NCBI GenBank assembly: GCA_037447655.1
Contig: JBBHKE010000060.1
Span: 264,201-328,200, forward strand
Source: Zygnema cylindricum
Lineage: Eukaryota; Streptophyta; Zygnematophyceae; Zygnematales; Zygnemataceae
DNA: 64,000 bases
Reading direction: 5' to 3'
Below are positions 23,701 through 34,391 of this stretch, piece by piece. Within the stretch, counting starts at the first letter, position 1. The number at the start of each line of letters is the position of its first letter. Both the position numbers and the translations under genes were made by a program. The notes beneath the pieces are model-generated. The model worked only from the letters and a program-made list of their open reading frames with translations, was not told the origin of the DNA and searched no databases.

Positions 23701-26700
23701 TTTGTTTCTTGAACTAACAACAAGTATAAAAAATGAATGGCTTGAGCTTGACTAAATCCTGTTTCATATGCTTCAGAGAGAGAGGGAGAGAGAGAGAAGG
23801 AGAAGGGGAGGGGGAGGGAACGGGAGAGGGAGAGAGATGGAGAGGGAGAGGGAGAGAAAGGGGGAGAGAGAGAGGGAGAGAAAGAGGGAGAGAGAAAGAG
23901 AGAGTAAACCAATTCTACTCAAAAGTCATCTTCTCTGATAAACATCTCTTTGTCACAAATTCATGAATTTTCAGTATCTCTAAAGTGAAAAAAAATCAAC
24001 AACTCATTCCATCTCCACAGCCTTAGTTGCAAAAACTTAATACAAAAAAGGAATACAAACTGTGCACATGGACATCCCCCAAAACAACCTATAAGCTCTA
24101 AAACCAGTAATTCACAAACGTTCTCATGCCTGTCTCTAAGAAGACATTTCTTTATCTATCAATTGTCTACGTCATTTAATGTGTAATTTACCTCATGAAC
24201 TCATGAGCATCTTCTTGTTGTCCGTTTCCAAGACCATTTCCCCATGTCTGTAGGCCCTGGAGAACCGGTCGGGCCGAAAAAAGAGCTCCACTTCCTCCTC
24301 CTCCTCTTCTTACTCGCTTCAAATGGACCTCCAGTTCACATAAAATACATGAGCTTCGTTTCTCACCTGTTTCCGCAAATATTCATAATTTACATTTAGC
24401 ATCACCTCCCTCCCATCACTAAAGCTGGGAAAAAATCAGGGTAAGTGATGCGAAAATATGCGACTACTTTTATAAGTACAGCGTGTATCGCTATTAGTTT
24501 TAACATTTTTTGCTCCACTTAAAACATCTTTTCTCCGCGCACACATGTCGGACTTTCGATGGGAGACCGCCAATCGGAAGGTGAGAATCTTATCGTTCAA
24601 TCGCAACCGTCGGATTAACAATCTGACGACTGTGCAAGGAAAAAAGATGTTTTAAGTTGAAAAAAAAACATTAACACTAATAGCGATACACGGTGTACTG
24701 TCCCATGTCACTTGAAATTTCTATCGCATTCACACCCCAAGTTTCACATGTATTAAAAAATGTGTCAACTAAAAAAACGTGTAAGGTTTTGAATTAACAG
24801 TCCTCTTTAGTCAATGTATTTTACTTAGCATACAGCGTTTTCAATTACCGTTTTTTGAAAGTTGAGCATTTAGACTTCAAACCTACAGCATTTTTGAAAA
24901 AAGGCCTTCAGGATAAAGAAAATAGACTTACAAAATCTGGAATGTGTTCCCTCCAATAGGAAAGCTGCCAAAGGTCGAGTATAAGTAAAACATTGGAGCA
25001 CTGCATTAGCAAAACAGCTGAAAAAAAATCACACACAAAAACAGAAAAATGTAAAAACCATCGTCCTAACAATAAATGATTAGACAGTTGAATGTAAAGT
25101 TTCTAGTTTCTTTTGCCCAAAGATAGTTAGACAGACAATATTTCCTTCAAAAGGGTAGAGATGTTACTATAGATTTTACTCCTTCACTAAACATATAACC
25201 GCAAAACTGGCAAGTCGATGCTCATCATACGCTTGTAAAACAGAGAGAGAGAGAGAGAGGGGAGAGAGAGGAGAGAGGGAGAGAAGAGAGAGGGGGGGAG
25301 AGAGAGGAGGGAGAGGGAGAGAGAGGGAGAGAGAGGGAGAAAGGGAGAGAGGACGAGGGAGAGAGAGGAGGGAGAGGGAGAGAAGAGAGAGGGGGGAGAA
25401 ACGGAGAGAGAGGAAGAGGGAGAGAGAGAGGCTTGCTTCAATGGTAATTTGATTTTTCTGTCCAATAAACTTGAACATAGATGCCTGATCAAACATACTG
25501 TTGTTATATAGCAACAAATTTCATGTTTCTTGCTACTACAAAATAACAATATATAGAAACCAGCATTCGACATGGGGTTTAAAAGAGGGTCCAAATGATC
25601 TCAAACATATGTGGGGGAGAAAGTTCAGTAAAAACGGTATTCTTTGGTACTTAACAAAGAAAATTGCAGTTCAAACAAAGTGCTCCTTGCTTTCTACTTT
25701 TTCATCTATTGAAAAAGTAGAAAGGCCCATCTATTGTCATGAAAATTACCGTAAACGCATACAACCCCCATGGACAGGGATTCATAACAAGGTGGCAAAT
25801 CTGCCCCCCTCTATACTGATCTCTCCCTCTCTTTCCCCCCTCTATACTGATCTCTCCCTCTCTTTCCCTGTCACAACCGCAAATACTCTAATTTGACCAC
25901 GGTTTTGCTTATATGCAAGGTAGTCGGCACAAAAAATGCCACGAGCATCTCTTCCTCTCCCTTTCTCTCACGTTGTATGCATATATGGTACAAGAAGCCA
26001 AGAGAAGATTGTCATTGAGAACTCTTAATTGTGGAAGGAAATAGGGAAACCACAATCTATGGAAGAGCAAAGATAAACCATGTAGTCAATGGTCGATTTG
26101 CCCGGTCAAAGCTCTCGTGACATGTGATGTAAGACAAAAAAAATCAAAATTTTGAGAGGGGCCACTATCATTCTTGAGGTTTTGTTGGCAAGAAAGAATG
26201 TGAAGGTTTTGGGCCGACTCCCGTAATAGTTCTGCTATCACAAATCTAAATAAGCTCCAATGAATCCAATCCAAGTCATGCAGACAAGGTGCAAGGACAA
26301 TGAGATGCTAATACATGGTTATATTAAATATATGATGTATACATATATGTATATATGTATATATGTGTATATGTGTCTATGTGTCTATGTGTATATGTGT
26401 ATATGTGTATATGTGTATATGTGTATGTGTATATATGTATATGTGTATATACATATATGTGTATATATGTACAATATGTATAATCTGTATACATACAATA
26501 TATATGTGCATACATATTTTATATGCATATATATGTATATATATGCATAAACGTAGATATGCATATATGTATAAATCCAGATATGTACATAGTATACATA
26601 ATTCCCCCCTCCTCTCACCTGTTTCCAGTGTTGATAAGCCCTGTAGGACGTTGGTCCAGCTTATCCCACTGGCAAAATTCCAAAAACTTGTCATATGGAA

Positions 26701-28656
26701 ACAGAATCTGTTCCACAAATGCAACCAGAGGTTCATCTGTTTAAATAAGGAAAATTTGATTCATATTTGAACACTTGAGGATTCGGCCGATGATTTCAGT
26801 TCAATCAACCAAAAAGGAACTGCCACTAAAAATTATCACTTCAAACCTTCACAAATGAAAAAAAGGAAAGACCTAACATTGAAGATCATAATCACTGAGT
26901 AACAAACGTTTCACAGACTGCTGAAGAGAAAAATTGGAGTCACTGTTTCCATAAATGATTTCCACACTAATCAATAAAATGTGAAGTAATGATATGGACC
27001 TTCTTTTATCCTAATTCATGTGTTGAGTACAATTTGAACTGGTGTAAATCCCAGATATATTAGACATTTGAAAAAAAACCCATATGATTGACCCAATGAC
27101 AACTACGATTCAATAATCACGATAATAAGAATACTAATTTTGATGATAACGACAACAGTCACAACATTTACAAAAATTATTAAAGAACAATAATAGGAAA
27201 AATAAAATAATCATATTTAATGTATCAACAATAGTGTTCTACTACATGTTGACAATTGTCAACAGGTAGTCAATTCAAAACTAAAATTGAAGCACGGTTA
27301 CACTAACTTTGTTATGAAATTACATTTCAATCTTACAACTGCTAGCAAATAGTGATTTTGTTTTGCTTTTTTTAATAATATTAGTACTGATAATAAAATA
27401 ATAATAATAAAAATAACAATTATAACAACAAAACATTGCACCACCAAAAGAGCACAAAAAATAATAAGAATACTGACAATAACAAAAATTTAAGCATAAT
27501 GTAGGTGGGTAAAATAACGTACCTTCTTTGGTATAGCAATGGATCCTTCCGATGTCAATGCCGGTCGAAGCTGTTGAGACGCTAAATTCACATTTCCAAA
27601 TCGTTTATTTCCAGTTCTAGATCTCAATGTTGTGGAACTCTTTTTGGGAACACACTCTTTTTTGTGACCATCAGACCAATGTTTTCGCTGACATATGTCT
27701 GAACTGAAATTGCAAAAAAGGTAAAGAAAAGAGAGACAACATGGAGAGGAATGAAAAGAAAAAGTGAATGAGAGGAAGAGGAGAAGAGAGGCGGAAAGGG
27801 GGAGGGTGGGAGAGACTAGATCCCTACCAACTGACGATAACGGACTTTAAGACCTTAACTTTTCGTCAACTTTTTTGTTGGCTGATTAGGTAAAAATGTA
27901 AAATGAAAAAATAAGAATCTAGGTCTTGATTCTGTGTGCGTGGATAAGTTAACAGAGCACAGATGTCTCAAAAATTGCGTAATCTCAAAAGGAATACATT
28001 ATAGTTCAAATGTCCAAGAACAATTGAAAACACTAAATGCGGTTACCTCATACTATACGTGTATTATAATGTATGCATTTAGCATGAGGTATGCACATTA
28101 AATTTAGCACATTTGGACTATATTCCTTTTCTTTTCTTGCAATAATGCAATTTTTGAAGATATCTATGCTCTGATAATTTATCCACAAACTGAAACACTA
28201 TCTGTGGTTACCTCATACAATACGAGTACTGTACGCATATAGTATGGGATAGCCACATAGAGTTTCCAATTGTTTCAACGCATTTTAATTAAGGAATACA
28301 TAAAGAAAAGAGGAAACTCACCAGTAACTTACGGACTTGCAACGAGAACACCGCAGTGTTGTCGCTCCTTTACAAATAAAACAATCACCGATTCCAGAAA
28401 GAGATTCTTCAGAGACATTACTGTTTCCAAAGGATTTTGAAACACAGGAAATGCCAACTTCCATCATTGTCCTAAACCTAATTATGTAGAAACGTAAGTT
28501 TTGTCGAGAAAACGAAGGAAAAAAAGATTTAAAGAATGGAAGGAGACAGTAGACTATGTAAAGGATGAGAAGGAAAACTGTGACGAAAAAACAACCATTT
28601 GAAAACGAAGGAAAAGAGGAAAAAAAAAGAGACGAAAAAAAATCAAAGAAGTGCAT
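17702..28656 (-). CDS. Ubiquitin-specific protease, plant UBP15-19 type (MYND-USP)
   Basis: Cysteine protease that removes ubiquitin. Exons by eye: 28656-28322, 27703-27523, 26707-26619, 25017-24932, 24366-24192, 23337-23214, 21655-21498, 21284-21200, 20625-20407, 20171-20110, 19605 to 17702. All junctions are GT-AG and in phase up to the last exon. Residues 20-45 form a hydrophobic segment. C92, C95, C103, C106, C112, C116, H125 and C129 make a MYND finger, with C112 split by intron 1. The Cys box [17 protein letters not shown] puts the nucleophile at about C203. QQEDAHEF, two CxxC pairs (CLVC, CDRC) and the His box FFGHYVCFV (about H465) with WFKVDD complete the USP domain, which ends near residue 505. 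A long low-complexity tail follows, ending with [14 protein letters not shown], a SEC-C-like metal motif. The last exon changes frame at a (CCT)22 repeat near 18858-18923. This may be a real frameshift, a sequence error or an undetected intron. The USP core is confident, the tail less so. Confidence 0.88.
18858..18923. repeat. (CCT)22 trinucleotide repeat in the last UBP exon
   Basis: Twenty-two perfect CCT units on the plus strand. On the coding strand the upstream frame reads it as poly-Arg (AGG) and then meets a stop. The frame that is open downstream reads it as poly-Gly (GGA), while the base triplet just upstream of the repeat in that frame is TGA. The change of frame must therefore occur in or next to the repeat. 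Confidence 0.95.
22490..22632. repeat. Foldback element in a UBP intron
   Basis: Inverted arms of about 55 bp: TTTTTCTGGTCATGTTTCAA on the left pairs with TGAAACATGACCAAAAAAAG on the right, and TCTCACTCA pairs with TGAGTGAGA. The loop is short. It sits in the intron between 23214 and 21655, well away from both splice sites. Confidence 0.75.
23775..23904. repeat. GA-rich microsatellite in a UBP intron
   Basis: 130 bp of GAGAGG/GAGAGA units in the intron between exons 24192 and 23337. It is the same repeat type as in several other introns of this window. Confidence 0.9.
24479..24695. mobile_element. TA-flanked MITE, family M1 (intronic copy)
   Basis: A 217-bp element with TA on both sides and terminal inverted repeats CAGCGTGTATCGCTATTAG / CTAATAGCGATACACGGTG. 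The interior has a second inverted block, AAAACATCTTTTCTCCG...AAAAAAGATGTTTTAAG. The TA duplication and hairpin structure fit a Tc1/mariner-derived MITE. It is inside the UBP intron between 24932 and 24366. Confidence 0.85.
25241..25431. repeat. GA-rich microsatellite in a UBP intron
   Basis: 190 bp of GAGAGA/GGGAGA units in the intron between 26619 and 25017. The opposite strand gives chance Ser/Leu frames without meaning. Confidence 0.9.
26333..26590. repeat. TATGTGTA-type microsatellite in a UBP intron
   Basis: Alternating TATATGTATATGTGTCTATG units over about 250 bp, a degenerate TATG/TGTA array. It ends about 30 bp from the donor of the Cys-box exon at 26619. Confidence 0.9.
27940..28266. 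repeat. Two adjacent hairpins in UBP intron 1
   Basis: 27940-28186 has arms beginning GTGGATAAG and ending TTATCCAC, with AAAAGGAATA pairing with ATTCCTTTT and GCATTTAGCATGAGGTATGC near the centre. 28192-28266 is a 75-bp hairpin (GAAACACTATCTGTGG... paired with CCACATAGAGTTTC). Both share the words GGTTACCTCATAC and ACACTA, so the small one looks like a relative of the centre of the large one. Confidence 0.7.
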
Positions 28657-29209
28657 TCGAACGCGGAGGAGAGAAAAGGAAACTGAATTGGAGCGAAAAA
28701 GACATGTGAAAATAACAGCAGGAAAACCCTAAAATAAACAAAATTCTTTTGCTTTCGACAAGTGGCGGTTTTACTTATTCGTCATTCGCTTACATGCTGG
28801 AAGAGAAAGAAAGACGGGAAAAAGATTCGAAAAAAAATAACAAAATCTTGACGCGAAACATTGTATCCATGGCTCATGACTGAATCAAATGTCTTGGAAA
28901 GAATGGATAAGACTACACTCCACTTTAGGAAATAGCGTGGACCACTCTAAGTCCAGTGAAGATTTTTTAGCTGTTAGATTTGAAGTCTACAGTTCCACAG
29001 TTTCACTTGCATATCGAGCATAGCGATTGGAAACCAGGTACGGTCAGATGTGAACTGGTACCTAACAGGTGAATCGGAATCGTTGAATGTTTTACACGAC
29101 GGTAAAGATTCCAGTATAGCACAGATACTGTAGTTGCTGCTATCGTGCAGTTTCCGTACACTTTACTGGTGATACAAGGAAATAGCAGAACTACGGAAGT
29201 TACAAAGTA
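28657..29209. other. Upstream region of the UBP gene
   Basis: No gene is seen. On the minus strand this is where the UBP promoter and 5' untranslated region should lie. The sequence is A-rich next to the start codon. I see no clear TATA box. Confidence 0.4.
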
Positions 29210-29478
29210 CACCGCGCATCGTTATTAGTGTCACGGTCACTAATTTGGGTTCTTAAAATTTTGATTTTTTTCCAAAAATAGTATACGTGATTTTAATTTT
29301 TCCTTGACGTTAATTGAGGTTCCGTACAAATGTTTTTTCTGCCACTAAAAACATCTTTTCTCCGTACACACAGGTCAGGACCATAATCTGCCACGTCTCT
29401 TGGCACTAAATTATAATGAATGACGCTAATTTTTTCTATACACTAATAAGTTATATACGCTAATAACGATTCAAGGTG
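29210..29478. mobile_element. TA-flanked MITE, family M2
   Basis: 269 bp with TA on both sides and ends CACCGCGCATCGTTATTAG / CTAATAACGATTCAAGGTG. The right half shares the block CATAATCTGCCACGTCTCTT with the copy at 29755. It also carries the AAAACATCTTTTCTCCGTAC block of family M1, so the two families are related. Confidence 0.75.
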
Positions 29479-29754
29479 TAGTTGGTGGTTCGTACCGAAT
29501 TGCATCATACTGTACGGACGCGAAGCTTCTATTGAACAACAGTACGACTATTTGAGATTTTGAGTTGTTGAAGTAGAATGGCAGGAACGGCGGAACGAAA
29601 TTATTTCTTCCTACCGCGCGGTTATTCGTACTTTGGCCCTAGTTCCATCGGGAGGTTTATGTGTACGGAAAGCAGTACTGGCTGCGATACTTAGGACTTG
29701 CAGCTGGTTGGCTGTCATATTAAGGACTTGGGGCTTGTACTGTCCAGCACAGTA

Positions 29755-29953
29755 CACCGTGAATCGTTATTAGCCTTATGTACGCTATATCGGCACCCCA
29801 AAATTTTGGCATTGATACCTACAATATAATAAATTACACTATTTAAGGACGTGGACCATAATCTGCCACGTCTCTTGGAACTAAATTAGAATGAATGACG
29901 CTAATTTTTTCTTTACACTAATAATTTCTATACGCTAATAACGATTCAAGGTG
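29755..29953. mobile_element. TA-flanked MITE, family M2, short copy
   Basis: 199 bp between TA dinucleotides with ends CACCGTGAATCGTTATTAG / CTAATAACGATTCAAGGTG. Its right 130 bp is nearly identical to that of the 29210 copy, only about 280 bp away. Confidence 0.75.
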
Positions 29954-30300
29954 TACTTTTTAAATATAATACTTTATAAAATATGTTATTTTATCGAAAA
30001 CGAAAAATTGTCTGATACGCCACATACAACGTGAATTTTGTTCCGTTACATCAAAGGTAGACGCCGCAAAATGTAACTGTAGAAAAATTACTTCATATAA
30101 TTACTTATTTAGTACGTATAGAACAATTTTTCAAACGAAAAGCTACCACTAATTTAGTCAAATGATGATATGATAAAAAAAAATTTGCAAACACCATGAA
30201 TACTTACCAACAACCAGCCAGGAATACTTACCAATAGCATTACATTGATGCTTATCCATTTTTAGCAATTAGTATTATAGAAAGGTTACATTTTTAGCTT

Positions 30301-30900
30301 TCTCCATGGATTCCCAGAAGATAGGAAGAAGCATGGAAAGTGTAGAGGTAGATGACACTCAGGGACATGGAAAATTCATTAGAAATTGCAGGTCAGTTTA
30401 GGGATGCGAAAAAGGTCATTCCCAATGGGGAAAGTTCTAAAGTTTGGGATCACTTTAAAATCCTACATGATGGGAAGCATCTAGACCAGACTTTTTGCAA
30501 TCGTTGTTATATACTTGTGGTGAGAGGGAAGTCGATGAGTCCTACTAATTTACTATCTCACTTAAGGGTTCATCATAAAAAGTTATTTGCAGGTGATAGA
30601 TTGAAAGAAATAGAGAAAAGCCGAGAGCTTGGGAGGATTTCGTACAAAGAGGAGCGGCAACATCATTCAAAGACGGGCTCACTCGGTGGATCGTGTTGGA
30701 CTACCACCCACTTAGTGTCGTGGAGAGCCCATAATTTCAAGAAATGGTGATGGGCTTGGCGCCGAAGGTGGTGATTCCATATCGGCGTGGACTAATTTCT
30801 AGAATGGAGGAAATCGAAATGAAAGTCCGTCTAAGTTTAGGGAAGCTTGTGGAAGGTGAAACTTTGAGCATTACTATGGACCCATGGACATCCTTGTAAA
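30301..30900 (+). pseudogene. hAT transposase, N-terminal part (BED zinc finger), plus-strand copy
   Basis: The BED finger is visible: SKVWDHFKIL, then CNRC and HLRVHH (C..C..H..H with the leading aromatic residues). Downstream a second frame reads GLAPKVVIPYRR, ISRMEEIEMKVRLSLGKLVE and MDPWTSL, the segment leading to the first catalytic aspartate of hAT transposases. Stops and frame changes interrupt it (near 30410 and 30745). The copy ends near 30905, where the inverted copy continues further. It is not functional. Confidence 0.7.
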
Positions 30901-30961
30901 ATGAATCCTTCTAAACCATGACGTCTCACTTAAAAGAATCCCACAAGATTACGTGCACTTT

Positions 30962-32695
30962 TCAAATGTGATGCAACACTAGGACCATTAAAGAACTTTC
31001 CAGTGAATAGCTCAAACAAATGGTCCATGCAACCATGCCAATCACAAGACATAGATTTTCCTGCTTTCTTCTTAGCAGCCGCTGTATCTTCCTAGCAGCC
31101 GCTGCATCTGTGACACGAACTGCCACTGATTTTTCGGAAATGACATATCCTCCCAACATTTCCTTAAACTTTTCACTAATCGTTTCTGTTGTATGGCTAC
31201 CAAGAAAAAGAAAACACCCTAAAAAAGCATTATGAATATCCCATTCAGAGTAGATGAAGTGAGCCGTCATAGAACAAAAGGATTCATTTGACAAGGATGT
31301 CATGTGTCCATAGTAATGCTCAAAGTTTCACCTTCCACAAGCTTCCCTAAACTTAAATGGACCTTCATTTCGATTTCCTCCATTCTGGAAATTAGTCCAC
31401 GCCGATCTGGAATCACCACCTTCGGCGCCAAGCCCATCACCATTTCTCAAAATTATGGGCTCTCCACGACACTTAGTGGGTGGTAGTCCAACACGAGCCA
31501 CCGAATGAGCCTTCTTTTTAATGATGTTGCCGCTCCTCTCGGTACGAAATCCTCCAAAGCTCCTGGCTTTTCTTCTATTTCTTTCAATCTATCACCTGCA
31601 AATAACTGTTTATGATGAACCTTTAAGTGAGATAGTAAATTTGTAGGACTCATTGACTTCCCCCTCGCCACATGTATATAACAATGATTGCAAAAAGTAG
31701 TGTTGTGTATCGGTATGGATTTGCCGATAAGCGATATGGGCCTTTTTTCGGGTAGCCGACAATTGAGATATTGGTACGATCCATCATTATCGGTGTTATC
31801 GCCAAATAACAACCGATAAACCTCCGATATATAACCGATATTTATCGATTATTATTGGCGATAACACCGATATCGATAGCTATCGGCGATATCTGTGCGG
31901 ACCGTATAGATAATTGTACGGCCAGGAGACTCAACTGTACGCGTTATTCCCCGGACCCGCCACAGACCCCCTTTCCCCCGATTTTGGTAAAAAATCGCAA
32001 TGAATAAATATATATTTTTACTATTTTATAAAAAGCTAATATTTCTTCAAATAAGTGCCCTTTATATCGTCAAAAGTTGGTGGCAGTAGGCTGTAGTAAA
32101 TGGGGCAATCTACCAGATGTGCTCGTTTGATCTGTTCGTCTGTACGTATGTTTTTCGAAAAAGTTTGATTTAAAATTTTACATTGAAATTTAATTTGTTC
32201 GTTTCAATACTATAGTTTTAAAACTATAAAGTATTGTTTTAAATTTATTGACATTTATGTGCTACGTTGTCCGTAATTGATTTTAGTTAAACAGATACAG
32301 AACAGATACATTATACGGCATACCACGCTATATAAAGTAAATAATATAATAGAGTATGTTATATAGTACTATTGTATGCATAGTATATTTTTTTAAAGTT
32401 GTCGCCGATATAGAATTTGTTGGTCTTTGACCGATATATCGGGACCTCTGACCGTTAGATAACTAATAACTATCGGTATCGGTGTTATCACGATAAATTT
32501 TTAACCGATACACAACACAAGCAAAAAGCCTTGTCTAGAAACTTTAAAATTTACCCTTTTGGGAATGACCTTTCTCGCATCCCTAAACGGACCTGCTGAA
32601 TTTTCCATGTCCACTGTTTCCATATCTAGAAGCAGTTGGGTGTCATCTTCCTCTACACCTCCCATGCTGCCTCCTAACTTCTGGGAATCTATGGA
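30962..32695 (-). pseudogene. hAT transposase, inverted copy, split by a MITE
   Basis: Reading on the minus strand from about 32695: BED segment CNHCYIHVARGKSMSPTNLL and HLKVHH (31812-31453 frame), then across 31450-31305 the same downstream block as the plus-strand copy, then the further hAT segment SNESFCSMTAHFIYSEWD, HTTETISEKFKEML and AVRVTDAAA (31303-30962). It keeps more of the transposase than the plus-strand copy, but has frame breaks and an 823-bp insertion at 31698-32520 next to the first BED cysteine. Confidence 0.7.
31698..32520. mobile_element. hAT-type MITE with 8-bp target duplication
   Basis: 823 bp with perfect 8-bp direct repeats GCAAAAAG at 31690-31697 and 32521-32528. The ends are TAGTGTTGTGTATCGG and CCGATACACAACACAA. 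The 8-bp duplication and the TAGTG-like end indicate hAT mobilisation. The terminal regions are full of CGATAT/ATATCG words that can fold on themselves. No transposase frame is present. Confidence 0.85.
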
Positions 32696-33349
32696 GAAAG
32701 CTAAAAATGTAACATATCTATCATACTAATTGCTAAAAATAGATAAGCATCAATGTAATGCTTCCTGCTTGCAGATTGGTAAGTATTCCTGGGTGAAATT
32801 AATAGTCTGCAATTTTTTTTTTATTAGATCATCATTTGACTAAATTATTGAGCTTTAGTTTGAAAATTAGTTCCTGTCAAATAGCATTTTTATGAAGTAG
32901 TATTTTTCTTCGGTTACATTTTGCGGTGTCTACCCTCAAAGTAATAGAACAAAATACACGTCTTACGTGGCGTTTCAGACAATTTTTCGTTTTTGATAAA
33001 ATAACATACTATATAAAGGATTATATTTAAAAATTACTATATATCGCGAGATATATTGCGATAATTGTTGTTGGTCACGGTATGATATATCAAAGAGTCT
33101 GATAGATCGATAATCGATGTATCGAATATCGAGATTATCGCGATATGATTTTACCAAATACCCAACACTAATAATTTGGACATGTCGGATTTTGAAACCT
33201 TTGCGAGTTTGAATTTTTTTCATTTTGGGATTTAGATTTGGAATTTAATGTGGCAATATGGGTTACTTGTGGCCACAAATTGATTTCAGAAGTCGGTTGG
33301 AATTTTGTTGCATTTAAAAGAAGTGTAAAAAATGTGAATTTTATTATTA

Positions 33350-33540
33350 TTGTTGTTACAATTTGTGAATTGTAATTTATAGCACTAATACTGGCGTAAC
33401 TGCAGCACTAGTACCAGCAGCGCACTAATGCTAAAGCAGTAGTGTTACAGTTGCTAACACTAGTACTAGCAGCAGCAACAAAACTAAAACTAGCAGCAGC
33501 AGTATTACTAGTACCAGCAGCAGCAGCAACATAAAGATAA
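33350..33540. repeat. AGC-rich degenerate trinucleotide repeat
   Basis: Runs of AGCAGC and ACTAGTACCAGCAGC-like units over about 190 bp, AT-rich on both sides. No coding frame of note. Confidence 0.7.
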
Positions 33541-33888
33541 TACAGCACTACTAACTCAGCGCAACATCACTAATTAGCAAAGTACTAGGTACAAACTTTT
33601 AGCTTTTAGCATCTTTCAAAAATCATTTTCGCTACGTAACGTGAGAGAAAAATACAGAAATAAATCTAAAACCAGCAAATAAAATCTGGAGCCGTAGGAC
33701 ACAAAACACCTACCAGATAGTTATAAAACCAAGAAAACCGATATATCGGTGATATATTATATCGGCATTTCGCCTCGATATAACGCAAAATATCGCTGAT
33801 ATAGTATATCAGGCCGATATATCGCGATTATCGATCTAAATTTCGATACATATCGAATATCTAAAGTGGTCTTCGATACCCAACACTA

Positions 33889-34391
33889 CACCGAGTATCG
33901 CTATTAGCGTGTTGAACGCTAATTGAGGTACCCTATTTTTTTTGGCAAATTCTCAAATAGAATTAAACATTCTAAATGTTTCTACACGTTATTTGAGGTA
34001 GCCCATTAAATAGGATTCATGACTCTAATATAGTGCCATTATCAATAGTGTGGTGTACGGTCTGTTAGAGCCGTACTTTTTTGTACTTTTTCAAGTAGAA
34101 AAGTACAGAAAAGATATTCACGCTAACATGTAATTGCGTAAATATTTTCCGGCATTCGCGGATGTCAAAAAAACGCGACGGCGTACGATTTGAACAATTT
34201 GGTACATTCACATATTTTAGTGTGGAGATATTCTTCACCGAAAATTTTTACAAAGCAGTTTACAAATTAGAGTGTAGGAAAAATTAGAATAAAATTTATT
34301 TCCAAAAAAAACGACAATCCCAATTAGCGTAAATAACGCTAATTGTTTCATTACGCTATCTATTTCATTACGCTAGTAGCGATTCACGGTG
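33889..34391. mobile_element. TA-flanked MITE, long M2-like copy
   Basis: 503 bp between TA dinucleotides with ends CACCGAGTATCGCTATTAG / CTAGTAGCGATTCACGGTG. The middle carries unrelated sequence with its own short inverted repeats. The left end abuts a fragment rich in CGATATATCG words that ends ACCCAACAC. Confidence 0.65.

Noticed and set aside
26619-26736. Earlier acceptor (26736) for the UBP Cys-box exon
   Set aside because: It would leave the exon out of phase with exon 2, whereas the acceptor at 26707 joins in phase and gives the expected [10 protein letters not shown] sequence.
26260-26770. Overlapping frames rich in Tyr, Ile, Cys and Met
   Set aside because: Translations of the TATGTGTA microsatellite within a UBP intron.
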